Part shown: positions 33,369-40,793 of the stretch, one piece after another
Layout: each line of letters starts with the position of its first letter
Position numbering within the stretch: the first letter of the stretch is position 1
From: an uncultured Flavobacteriales bacterium
GTDB taxonomy: Bacteria > Bacteroidota > Bacteroidia > Flavobacteriales_D > Sanyastnellaceae
Direction of reading: 5' to 3'
Length of the DNA stretch: 64,000 nt
Assembly (NCBI GenBank): GCA_937974555.1
Contig: CALJKR010000051.1
Span: 1-64,000, forward strand
Program-made: the position numbers and the translations under genes
The notes under the pieces: generated by a model
Told to the model about the DNA's origin: nothing
Databases searched by the model: none
Seen by the model: only the letters and a program-made list of their open reading frames with translations

Positions 33369-34055
33369 TTAAAAATCGAATTGTATCCGTAAGTCTGGTT
33401 TTTCTTCGGCCATATCTGGATTCTTGCCTTGATTTTCTAGATACTTAATCGCAAATTGGGCGATATCATTTCTATTCCAGGTATCCATATTGCAATCAAA
33501 AATTCTGAGCAAAGCTTGGAGGTCTTTTTGGGAGAGGGCCGCGCGTTTTTCTGCGTCATACAAGAAAACGGAGATAACCGCCAGGGAGGCCAAAGAAGGC
33601 TTTGTCAACATATTTTTCAAAGAGGGATCGGCATCGATCAAGCTCCAGATGGCGGGCAGCAAAGAGGAAGACCCACTATTGCTTTGGTACTTCTCAATCG
33701 CATTTTTAATACAGATTCTCAGATCGTGTTCATCCCATGGTTTGGAGACATAACGGTAAATTTCACCTTTGTTAATGGCGTTAACCACCGCTTCGATATC
33801 CGCGTAACCCGTCACCAAAATTCTAACTGAGCGAGGGAAATCGGGAAGGATCATTTCAAAAAATTCAACCCCAGAAATATCCGGCATCTTTTGATCGGAT
33901 AAAATAACTGGAACCTCATTTTGATTGAGGTACTCCACCGCTTCTCGGGCTGAGGTGGTGGTAAACACATCGTATTCACGGCGAAAGAGCGCCTTGAAAG
34001 CGATGAGATTATTTTCCTCATCGTCGAGGTAAAGGATTTTTATTTTATCACTCAT
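33369..34055 (-). CDS. Response regulator with receiver domain and unusual output region
   Basis: 228 residues. Receiver domain 1-125 with acidic pocket DDE (11-13), phosphoacceptor Asp54 in ILSDQKMPDISG, VTGYAD and Lys105 in YVSKPWDEHDL, so it should be phosphorylatable. It is of the RpfG-like subtype by these motifs, but there is no HD-GYP output. Residues 126-228 are helical (SLKNMLTKPSLASLAVISVFLYDAEKRAAL) and match nothing I recognise, with no HTH seen. It overlaps the histidine kinase by 8 bases and is the last gene of the operon, so it is the likely partner of that kinase. Confidence 0.88.
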   Translation of the reverse strand: MSDKIKILYLDDEENNLIAFKALFRREYDVFTTTSAREAVEYLNQNEVPVILSDQKMPDISGVEFFEMILPDFPRSVRILVTGYADIEAVVNAINKGEIYRYVSKPWDEHDLRICIKNAIEKYQSNSGSSSLLPAIWSLIDADPSLKNMLTKPSLASLAVISVFLYDAEKRAALSQKDLQALLRIFDCNMDTWNRNDIAQFAIKYLENQGKNPDMAEEKPDLRIQFDF

Positions 34056-36096
34056 GATTCAAAATTTGCGGAGACAGAGGCAAGGTAATGATAAAAGAAG
34101 TACCCAATCCCCACTGACTTTCAACATTTATTTCACCGCCGTGTTCATGAACGATTCCCAAGACAATAGAGAGGCCCAAGCCGGTACCTTCACCCACCTG
34201 TTTGGTTGTAAAAAATGGATCGAATATCTTTTTCCTCACCTCCTCTTTCATCCCCGTGCCGTTGTCCTGAACCACAATTTGAATTTTATCATTGAGCACA
34301 GCCGTTTTCACAGTAACCAAGCGCTCTGCAATAGATCTATTATCGGTTTTAGTAGCATGAACGGCATTGGAAATTAGATTCATCAGCACCTGATTTAATT
34401 TACCCGGGAAGCACATGATATGTGGCAACGCAGGATCCAGGTTGGTGATTACTGTAGCTTCTTTAGAGGTAATGTTTTTCATCACCATCAGGGTAGAAGA
34501 AATACACTCATTGACATCGGCGCTAACGAGCACATCGCGATCCATTCTGGAAAACACGCGCAAGGAACGCACGATATCGGCGGTACGTTTAGAGCCTTCG
34601 TCGATACCATTGAGCAGTTGGTGGATTTCCTTTTGGAGGTAGTCGATATCCAGCTCTTGGTATTTTTTCATCAGCGCATCCCACTTGGCCGGCAGGAGTT
34701 CCACCGCGATTGGATTTTTGAATTCCGTAATAATTTCAAGAAGCTCATCGACATCCCTTTTAAGCGGTTGCACGTTGGATCGGACGAAGTTGACAGGATT
34801 ATTGATTTCATGGGCGATACCCGCTGTCATTTGACCGAGGGAGGCCAATTTTTCAGATTCCACCAATTGTTTTTGGGTCAATTGAAGGTCATGCACCGTT
34901 TTTTCCAGGTGGTTGGTAGAAGCTTGGAGTTCAGCTGTACGGAGGGAAACCTCTTGCTCCAAAAGCGATTTTTGTTCATGGATCAGGCGTTCATTTTCCA
35001 GCATCACCGCGATAGCTTGCGCCTGAGAAGCTTCCTTTTCTCTTTTCAGAATATTAATTCGATCCGCCAAAGCCAAAGAGAGGAGAATGGCTTCGATTAT
35101 TACCCCAACAGGCAAAGCGTACTTGGAAAATACATTATACTCTATGGTTCCAAAATCTTTTAATGCAAAAATTGTAACGCCTAAAAGAAAGGTGCTAAAT
35201 GCGACGATAAAGTATAATGCTGGTCTAAATCCCTTGCTCAAGGAGATGAACGCTCCTATTAATAACAAGATCGCCAATGAAGCATTTATGTTTATCAATT
35301 GATAAGCTAATAAAGGTCTACCTAAGAGAATTAATACGAAGATGAAAATATATGAGGCTAATGATAAATTGGAAATTTGATAGATCCAATTAGCATAATC
35401 CCTTAATCTTAAGAAACTTCTCGAAAAAACAATCGTAACCACTCCACTCAAAACTCCACTAATTTGAACCCAATGATAATTGCAACCAAAAAGTCCATTC
35501 AATCCTCGACTAATCTGCCCATAAATAATCAACTGTGTTAAACCTATGAACAGAACAAATACAACATATCGCAAGTAAATAAAATCCTTTGTAGAAATGA
35601 AAATAAATAGGTTGTACAATAAAACTGAAATCATAATTCCAATAAAAAAGAAAAAGAAATTTTCTATCTCATTGTTACTAGCCTCCAAATTCTTTCGATG
35701 ATTAAATGATATTGGAATAACCATTTGAGTCGAAGACTTCGCCCTTAAAATTATCGAATCATTTCCCAGTTTATTCTCTAAAACCTTTGAGTATCCTAAA
35801 TCTTCGCTTCCCAATTGAAATAAATTCCCTTTATATATAGAATAAAACTGAACCGAATCTATTGTTGGGTTGTCGATTGAAATTAACATCTGAGAATTGA
35901 ATATTTCAGTAATCAAAACGAAACAATCTTGATCTTTCAAACCAAAATTGACTATCTGAGACTCACAAAGCTTAAAATTTCTAGAATCGCTGTAAACTGA
36001 TTGTATGGTTTGCTCATTGCCGTTATACAAGTGAATTTTCTGTGCTTGAGTCCCGAAGAAGGCTAATGTGAAGAAAAGAATTATTAGAAGTCTCAT
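34048..36096 (-). CDS. 7TM (7TMR-DISM-like) sensor histidine kinase
   Basis: 682 residues. A signal peptide (to about 18) precedes a periplasmic beta domain (about 20-140, DISMED2-like). Seven membrane spans lie between about 147 and 345, then a coiled coil (350-415) and a kinase core. Phosphoacceptor His429 is in GQMTAGIAHEINNPVNFV. N box is NQVLMNLISNAVHAT, followed by DNGTGM, FDPFFTTK and GTGLGLSI. The periplasmic domain implies sensing of an external small molecule. The DNA for residues 1 to about 340 is distinctly more AT-rich than the kinase half. It overlaps both neighbours (ATGA with the acyltransferase). Confidence 0.9.
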   Translation of the reverse strand: MRLLIILFFTLAFFGTQAQKIHLYNGNEQTIQSVYSDSRNFKLCESQIVNFGLKDQDCFVLITEIFNSQMLISIDNPTIDSVQFYSIYKGNLFQLGSEDLGYSKVLENKLGNDSIILRAKSSTQMVIPISFNHRKNLEASNNEIENFFFFFIGIMISVLLYNLFIFISTKDFIYLRYVVFVLFIGLTQLIIYGQISRGLNGLFGCNYHWVQISGVLSGVVTIVFSRSFLRLRDYANWIYQISNLSLASYIFIFVLILLGRPLLAYQLININASLAILLLIGAFISLSKGFRPALYFIVAFSTFLLGVTIFALKDFGTIEYNVFSKYALPVGVIIEAILLSLALADRINILKREKEASQAQAIAVMLENERLIHEQKSLLEQEVSLRTAELQASTNHLEKTVHDLQLTQKQLVESEKLASLGQMTAGIAHEINNPVNFVRSNVQPLKRDVDELLEIITEFKNPIAVELLPAKWDALMKKYQELDIDYLQKEIHQLLNGIDEGSKRTADIVRSLRVFSRMDRDVLVSADVNECISSTLMVMKNITSKEATVITNLDPALPHIMCFPGKLNQVLMNLISNAVHATKTDNRSIAERLVTVKTAVLNDKIQIVVQDNGTGMKEEVRKKIFDPFFTTKQVGEGTGLGLSIVLGIVHEHGGEINVESQWGLGTSFIITLPLSPQILNHE

Positions 36097-36785
36097 AAAT
36101 CGAAATGTATTTGTAGATTTCTTCCTCTGTCAGTATATAGCTTGGTAAATTTTCTATTCGCCCTTATGTCAAATATTTTCTCTTTCTCCTCTGGTTTTGC
36201 GCTATTCAATTCCATTTTATCCTCCATGTAATTTATTGTGCTCATCCATCTATCATCAGGAAACGGGAATTTTCCATTCTGGCCCAAAGTTTCATAAGCT
36301 TTAAATCCAAAATCATCAGCGAATCTTGATACAAATGGTGAGCAAAATGTAAATACATTTTTGACTGGAATAAATGCAGTAGCAGCAATAGAAGTTCGAA
36401 TAAGATGTTCACTTCCAAGACCTAAACCCGCTACCAATCTTGAATTCCACAGACCACCAATTTCTACAATCCCATCGTTTCTCATAGCAAATTGATCCAA
36501 CTCAATAAATATCCTTGGTTCCAAATTACTTAAAAAGAGCTGCATAGGTAATGGATCCTCACCATTCCAAACGTGTAATCTCGCACCTCCATAACAAACT
36601 TCTGAATCCAATGATTCTGCTACAAGTAAGTACACAGAATCCAACTCTCTCCAATAATCATATCCCTTTGAAAGACTCACGCCATTGTTCAATAGAACTT
36701 CCTCATGACCCTTGATATACTTGTCAACAGCTAACGGATCTTCTGTTGCCTTTATTACTCTCAATCTTACCTCTGCGACATCCAT
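36093..36785 (-). CDS. GNAT-fold acyltransferase, autoinducer-synthase/FeeM-like
   Basis: 230 residues from ATG 36785 (an adjacent TTG at 36788 is less likely). The layout is that of LuxI/FeeM-type N-acyl synthases: N-terminal R-V-I-K...K-Y-I-K-G-H-E-E-V, the strand VYLLVAESLDSEVCYGGARLHV (in parts), IELDQFAM, then VEIGGLWNSR, a Gly-rich LGLG acyl-CoA loop and VSRFADDFGFKAYETLG. Such enzymes attach an acyl chain to an amino acid or a SAM-derived amine. I assign the fold by pattern, not by a family name. It lies between the ThiF-like and kinase genes with TGATG and ATGA overlaps, so its product is a candidate signal. AT-rich. Confidence 0.65.
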   Translation of the reverse strand: MDVAEVRLRVIKATEDPLAVDKYIKGHEEVLLNNGVSLSKGYDYWRELDSVYLLVAESLDSEVCYGGARLHVWNGEDPLPMQLFLSNLEPRIFIELDQFAMRNDGIVEIGGLWNSRLVAGLGLGSEHLIRTSIAATAFIPVKNVFTFCSPFVSRFADDFGFKAYETLGQNGKFPFPDDRWMSTINYMEDKMELNSAKPEEKEKIFDIRANRKFTKLYTDRGRNLQIHFDL

Positions 36786-37816
36786 CAATTCTCTATGTCT
36801 AAATAAATCTCAGGGCTCATTTGGATTCGCTGTGATTTTAGTTTTTTGCCCAACAATAAGAGACGCACAGCTGTGGCAACATTTCCACCACCTGATACCA
36901 CATCTTCTGCTAGTTGTGGCCAAGATCTTAATGTCTTTCCTATTTGCATAAAGGACATCTTGCTATTTTCAGAAGCTGCCTTTAAATCACATATATCCGC
37001 GATAATATGAGGTGCATTTTCAAGTATTTCTGCGTCGCTAAATGAAGCATATTTTAAAAATGAAAACTCGAATGGCTCAGTTGAAATTGAGAAATTCTCC
37101 ACATCCAGCATACCCCTATCACTGGTGTGCATAATAACAGGAATACTTGATTTTAAGGCCTCCTTTCTGAGCAATACTTTTATCAATAGATTATCACATT
37201 CATCTATTAAAACATCCAACTTCTGATTGAATCCCTTGATAAAATCTGTGAGATTTTCATTTGATACACCACGATCAAATACCTCAACATTAATGAATGG
37301 ATTTTGCTCAACTATCCATCGATATGCTATCTCCGTTTTTGATCTCTGAATATTAAATATACCAGAATCCAGTCTGTTCAAGTTCGTAATTTCCACATCA
37401 TCAAAATCAGCAATTCTGATTTTACCACATAGATTTGACATTACAATTGCCTTTACAACTTGAAATCCAACAGATAAACCGACAACCCCAACCACTTTGT
37501 GTTTTAGTTCCTCCTGCTCCGCGTTGGTAATTTTCAATTTATTTCGCACAGTCACAAGACTATTGAAAACATCTCTACCAAAAGTGAACACCACTTTATT
37601 TTGCCATGGATAATAAATTGCTTGACATTGTTCTGGGACTTTCGTGTCTCCCCAAACTAAAAACTCAGTGATGGAATATTTAAAGGGACCTAAAGTGATT
37701 TCATTTTTCTCCCATTCACTTAACTCATTTTTCCAAAGTTCAAAAATCTCAATTTCAGGATTGGTTGAACGTAAAACGTTAAATTCCTCAGGTTGAATAA
37801 ATTGAATTCGCTGCAT
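36785..37816 (-). CDS. ThiF/E1-like adenylating enzyme of the Rv1355c-type group
   Basis: 343 residues. The N-terminal part includes AIYYPWQNKVVFTFGRDVF and RNKLKITNAEQ, and residues 108-245 are an E1-like Rossmann domain. The nucleotide loop is GVVGLSVG (110-117), followed by RIADFDDVEITNLNRL (134-149), DECDNLLIKVLLRKEA (205-220) and VIMHTSDRGMLDVE (227-240). The GLSVG and TSDRGLLDVE forms match the Rv1355c-type proteins, which normally continue into a nitroreductase domain; this one stops after the ThiF part. No CxxC zinc pairs or obvious catalytic Cys are seen. Adenylation of a carboxylate is inferred. First gene of the operon. Confidence 0.82.
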   Translation of the reverse strand: MQRIQFIQPEEFNVLRSTNPEIEIFELWKNELSEWEKNEITLGPFKYSITEFLVWGDTKVPEQCQAIYYPWQNKVVFTFGRDVFNSLVTVRNKLKITNAEQEELKHKVVGVVGLSVGFQVVKAIVMSNLCGKIRIADFDDVEITNLNRLDSGIFNIQRSKTEIAYRWIVEQNPFINVEVFDRGVSNENLTDFIKGFNQKLDVLIDECDNLLIKVLLRKEALKSSIPVIMHTSDRGMLDVENFSISTEPFEFSFLKYASFSDAEILENAPHIIADICDLKAASENSKMSFMQIGKTLRSWPQLAEDVVSGGGNVATAVRLLLLGKKLKSQRIQMSPEIYLDIEN

Positions 37817-37820
37817 TTAA

Positions 37821-37828
37821 CAAGGATA
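37821..37828 (-). promoter_or_regulatory. Operon promoter box TATCCTTG
   Basis: One mismatch to TAnnTTTG on the minus strand, ending 4 bases (TTAA) before the ThiF-like ATG at 37816, the spacing seen repeatedly in this window. Confidence 0.45.
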
Positions 37829-37924
37829 TTTCAAAATTCAATCAATTGAAAAAGTCATTTTTTTTACTATTAACCATTGAAAGTTCATTTAATTTTTATA
37901 AATTGTATTCTATATAAATTTCTG

Positions 37925-39028
37925 ATGGACATTAAAAACAACAAGTCAAGCCAATTTTCTAAATTGAGCTTTCCAAATTGGGATGAAATAATACACTCCT
38001 ATTTGAGTGAAATGAACGTCCATTTCAAAAATGATGATGTCTCTGAATATGTGAAAGTATTCTTCGATAAAATAGAAGAAATTAGAAATATCGGTTTTGG
38101 AAATCATATTGCTCAAACAATGCAAATTGCAATTTCTGCAAGCGCCCTTAAAAAAAACCAAGTTTCTGAGGAAAGCATCAGTAATACGACCCGAGCAATT
38201 CAAGGAGAGTTCAACCAATTCTTCTCTGTTTTTGAACTCAATTCTGGAAGTTTTATTTACGTTGAACCCAAAGTCGAAGAGTTATTGGGTATCCCAAAGG
38301 AGTTGTTCACCATCCAAAATTTATTTGCATTGAATCCAACTTTTAAGCTTTTCCATCCAAATGACGTGTCTCACGTAATCAGGTGGGCGGGTATTGCTTA
38401 TGGAGTATTATCCTTTCCAAACTTTAAAATCACATCTACCACAGAATACTATAAAGTTAATTTCAGAATTTCAACTGAAAATTCGAAAGACCCTAGAATA
38501 AAATCAAAGAAGTATTTAGAGCTTGAGAAAAAGTGTTTTCTGAAATCGGATGAAAAAATTGAAGACCTCAAATTTCCCCGATATCATTTAGATAAATGGA
38601 CTGTTTATGATGCCGAAAATTTTTCATATGTCAAACCCCAATTTGTTTCAGATCCTCTTTCTACTGACTTAATGAATTCTTTAGCTTACTTGATGAATGC
38701 TTATTTACTTGACATCCATCCAAAATATCTTTTGATGCTAAACGGGCGTAAAGGATTTGATAGAAATAAAGAAATCGCTTTAGCCTTAAATAATTCCATT
38801 AAAGAAAATACAGGTGTTACGGACTATTTTACAGAAAATCAAATTGCTGATACATTCGCGAAAACACTCCGCAACAAAGTTTTTCAAACCTGCAAGAAAT
38901 GGGATGCTATCGGGGAATATTCTGAGATCACTTCAGAACAACAATCTTTGGATTATTGTCAAAGGTTGGGACTACTCCCAATCCCAAATGCCATTATATC
39001 TCACATATATAGAAATATATCGCACTAA
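37925..39028 (+). CDS. PAS-like sensory protein of unknown output
   Basis: 367 residues from ATG 37925; an in-frame ATG at 37877 adds a hydrophobic stretch and is less likely. The middle (about 95-190) resembles the PAS domain found in Bacteroidota regulators: FELNSGSFIYVEPKVEELLGIP and FKLFHPNDVSHVIRWAG (in parts). No LuxR-type HTH or kinase follows; the C-terminal 170 residues (SLAYLMNAYLLDI, NKEIALALNNSIKENTGVTDYFTENQIADTF, in parts) match nothing I know. It is very AT-rich, divergent from the ThiF-like gene, and ends in its own terminator. It may sense the product of the neighbouring operon. Confidence 0.6.
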   Translation: MDIKNNKSSQFSKLSFPNWDEIIHSYLSEMNVHFKNDDVSEYVKVFFDKIEEIRNIGFGNHIAQTMQIAISASALKKNQVSEESISNTTRAIQGEFNQFFSVFELNSGSFIYVEPKVEELLGIPKELFTIQNLFALNPTFKLFHPNDVSHVIRWAGIAYGVLSFPNFKITSTTEYYKVNFRISTENSKDPRIKSKKYLELEKKCFLKSDEKIEDLKFPRYHLDKWTVYDAENFSYVKPQFVSDPLSTDLMNSLAYLMNAYLLDIHPKYLLMLNGRKGFDRNKEIALALNNSIKENTGVTDYFTENQIADTFAKTLRNKVFQTCKKWDAIGEYSEITSEQQSLDYCQRLGLLPIPNAIISHIYRNISH

Positions 39029-39054
39029 GATTATTCATCCCTTCGAAAATTTCG

Positions 39055-39081
39055 AAAACCGGCAATCGCCGGTTTTTTTTT
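39055..39081 (+). terminator. Terminator of the PAS-like gene
   Basis: AAAACCGGC, loop AATC, GCCGGTTTT, running into a T tract to 39081. Confidence 0.88.
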
Positions 39082-39101
39082 GCCAAAGTTTGTCCTAACC
39101 A

Positions 39102-39120
39102 TTTAGTTAAAACCTTAAAA
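39102..39120 (+). promoter_or_regulatory. Leader motif shared with the 39721 gene
   Basis: TTAGTTAAAACCTT here matches TTAGTTAAAAACTT at 39635-39648. Each precedes a pyrimidine-poor, A/C-rich leader and an ATG. No TAnnTTTG box is seen for either gene, so this may be a different promoter class or a protein site. Confidence 0.35.
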
Positions 39121-39132
39121 ACAAAAACAACT

Positions 39133-39522
39133 ATGATCCGCTATCCTAAAATCAGAGAATTTAGAATTCTTCACGACCTTAAACAAGAATACATCGCTGA
39201 CCAACTGGGTATCTCCCAACCGGAATACTCCCGTCTCGAAAATGGCTTCCGTAAAGCGCGTCTCGAAGATTTTAAAAAACTTTCTAAAATTTACGACGTC
39301 CATATCAATATCCTCATGACGCGAGAACCTGAATATGAATACGAACCCAAACCCAAAAAAAAAGCGTCTGCATCCTCCCCTTCTTTCCAAGATGTGCAGA
39401 TTACACAACTCCTTGACCAACACGCCCAAATTCTACAATTCCTTAAACAATCCAATATGGACTCTATTCAAATCATCCAAAAGCTAATTCCTACCCAAAA
39501 TATTTCTCACAACACCCTATAA
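39133..39522 (+). CDS. XRE-family DNA-binding regulator
   Basis: 129 residues. HTH domain 1-62: IREFRILHDLKQEYIADQLGISQPEYSRLENGFRKARL (in parts) with recognition helix QPEYSRLENG. A charged linker (EYEYEPKPKKKAS) and a C-terminal helix (VQITQLLDQHAQILQFLKQ) likely mediate dimerisation. Codon choice is strongly biased toward C-ending and CGT-type codons compared with neighbours, suggesting high expression. Its terminator is at 39561-39590. It lies downstream of the AT-rich signalling island and next to the degenerate receiver gene. Confidence 0.85.
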   Translation: MIRYPKIREFRILHDLKQEYIADQLGISQPEYSRLENGFRKARLEDFKKLSKIYDVHINILMTREPEYEYEPKPKKKASASSPSFQDVQITQLLDQHAQILQFLKQSNMDSIQIIQKLIPTQNISHNTL

Positions 39523-39560
39523 TTCCTTCTGTTCTTCCTTTTTTATCCATTTTAACCCGA

Positions 39561-39590
39561 AAAGGAGAGGAGCCATCCTCTCCTTTTTAT
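39561..39590 (+). terminator. Terminator of the XRE gene
   Basis: AAAGGAGAGGA, loop GCCA, TCCTCTCCTTT, followed by TTAT. Long perfect 11-bp stem. Confidence 0.88.
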
Positions 39591-39634
39591 TTCAAATCCA
39601 TCCGGTTTTCAACTTTTTTATTGCTGATTTTCAA

Positions 39635-39710
39635 TTAGTTAAAAACTTTTTCAACATTTTTTGTAACCTTTCTCCTTCTACTCTCGTTCAACTACTCAAC
39701 AACAACAAAA
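39635..39710 (+). promoter_or_regulatory. Leader of the degenerate receiver gene
   Basis: Begins with TTAGTTAAAAACTT, as upstream of the XRE gene, and ends with CAACAACAACAAAA (39697-39710) before the ATG at 39721. A/C-rich leaders of this kind often support strong translation without a Shine-Dalgarno sequence in the phylum. GTTGTTGTTGTTGTTAA at 40231-40247, just after the gene, is complementary to it. Confidence 0.4.
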
Positions 39711-39720
39711 ACACAGCAAA

Positions 39721-40200
39721 ATGAAAACAAATCAAACAACAGCAGCACAAACCAAAGTAATGGTGGTTTCTCAAAACGCTACTTTTGCGCAGGATGTGAA
39801 AAACACTTTGAATGAAAACTTCGAAGTTCTTGCTTCTAACAATGCTGCTGAAGCTTTTGATCTTCTTCTTCCAGAACAAGTACAAGTTCTTGTGGTAGAT
39901 CAGTTCTTAAATGGTACGACTGGCGCTGAATTCCTTCAGTCTGTTAACCAACAATTCCCCCAAGTAAAAGCTGTTTTTGTTGCTCAAAACGCTGACGAAT
40001 TGAACTGGGAGTCTCTTTTGAATGATAGCCGTCCTTTCCGTGTAATATCTGTTCCAGTAAGCCTTAAAGCGCTTCAAAACCATGTGGCTGACGCGGCAGC
40101 GCGCTTCCACCAAGAATTCGAAAACGAGCAAACTTTGGAATTCTTGAACCGTCAAAATCAACAAATGCAGTTCCTTTTGACTCAGAGCTTGCTTTCTTAA
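39721..40200 (+). CDS. Degenerate (pseudo-)receiver domain protein
   Basis: 159 residues with a receiver-like fold (residues 11-125). The beta-3 Asp60 is kept (LVVDQFLNG), but the N-terminal acidic pair is replaced by SQN (17-19), the conserved Thr/Ser region reads VAQNAD, and the Lys before the cis-Pro is Val111 (SVPVS). It is therefore unlikely to undergo normal phosphorylation. No output domain; the tail FLNRQNQQMQFLLTQSLLS is an amphipathic helix. It begins with a strong-looking A/C-rich leader and has very biased codons, so it is probably abundant. A titrating or scaffold role next to the sensor module is an inference. Confidence 0.75.
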   Translation: MKTNQTTAAQTKVMVVSQNATFAQDVKNTLNENFEVLASNNAAEAFDLLLPEQVQVLVVDQFLNGTTGAEFLQSVNQQFPQVKAVFVAQNADELNWESLLNDSRPFRVISVPVSLKALQNHVADAAARFHQEFENEQTLEFLNRQNQQMQFLLTQSLLS

Positions 40201-40243
40201 AAATGCTGTCCGTACAGGGATGTCGGATTAGTTGTTGTTGTTG

Positions 40244-40792
40244 TTAATTCAAGGCGGCTTGTTGGTCGCCTTGTTTCATTTTTAAGTACTCCTTACTCAA
40301 AGCGGCCATCAAAGCTGAAAAACTATCCATCGCGGCCTGGGTCTCTTCCGATATCTTCTCTCTTCTTAAACGCAATACCAAAAGGCCATACAAGGCCTGT
40401 AAACACAACTCTACTTCATTGGTTCCAATTCCTTTGGCCCTACTGGCGTATTCGTCCATGTTGGGCTTGGCTATTTGATACAATGACAAATAATCTGGAT
40501 CCTTGGATACCTTCAATAACGATTGATGCAAATAGGTCAACTCGGTCATGATTTCATCCAACTCCGACAAATGACCGCGTTGCTCCAATCGCTCCGTTTT
40601 CATGTCTCGAACCATGTTCTGAAACCATTTCTTCTCTGCCTCTCCCTCTTCCGGACTCTGAGAATAGGTGGCAATAAATCCATCCAAAGCGTCTACATCA
40701 AAATGTACTGCCCGTAACAAATCCTCCATTTGCCACATAAATAGCAAATACTCTGCTGCCCCACTCCAATATTTCTGTTGCGCTAAGGTCAT
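40244..40792 (-). CDS. DUF4924 family protein
   Basis: 182 residues from ATG 40792 (an upstream in-frame ATG lies inside the OmpH gene). Helical throughout; the N-terminus AQQKYWSGAAEYLLFMWQMEDLLRA (in part: EYLLFMWQMEDLLRA) is the DUF4924 signature, followed by MDEYASRAKGIGTNEVELCLQALYGLLVLRL (in part). Function unknown; Bacteroidota specific and cytoplasmic. It begins one base after the OmpH stop (TAACATG) and is the last gene of a three-gene operon. Confidence 0.8.
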   Translation of the reverse strand: MTLAQQKYWSGAAEYLLFMWQMEDLLRAVHFDVDALDGFIATYSQSPEEGEAEKKWFQNMVRDMKTERLEQRGHLSELDEIMTELTYLHQSLLKVSKDPDYLSLYQIAKPNMDEYASRAKGIGTNEVELCLQALYGLLVLRLRREKISEETQAAMDSFSALMAALSKEYLKMKQGDQQAALN

Positions 40793-40793
40793 G

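Noticed and set aside
36093..36785. Naming the acyltransferase as a true acyl-homoserine-lactone synthase (LuxI)
   Set aside because: The arrangement of motifs is compatible, but the strictly conserved LuxI residues could not be aligned by eye and AHL synthases are rare in Bacteroidota, so only the fold class is given.
37817..40200. Reading the AT-rich region as a prophage or transposon
   Set aside because: No integrase, transposase, phage structural gene, target-site duplication or flanking tRNA was found.
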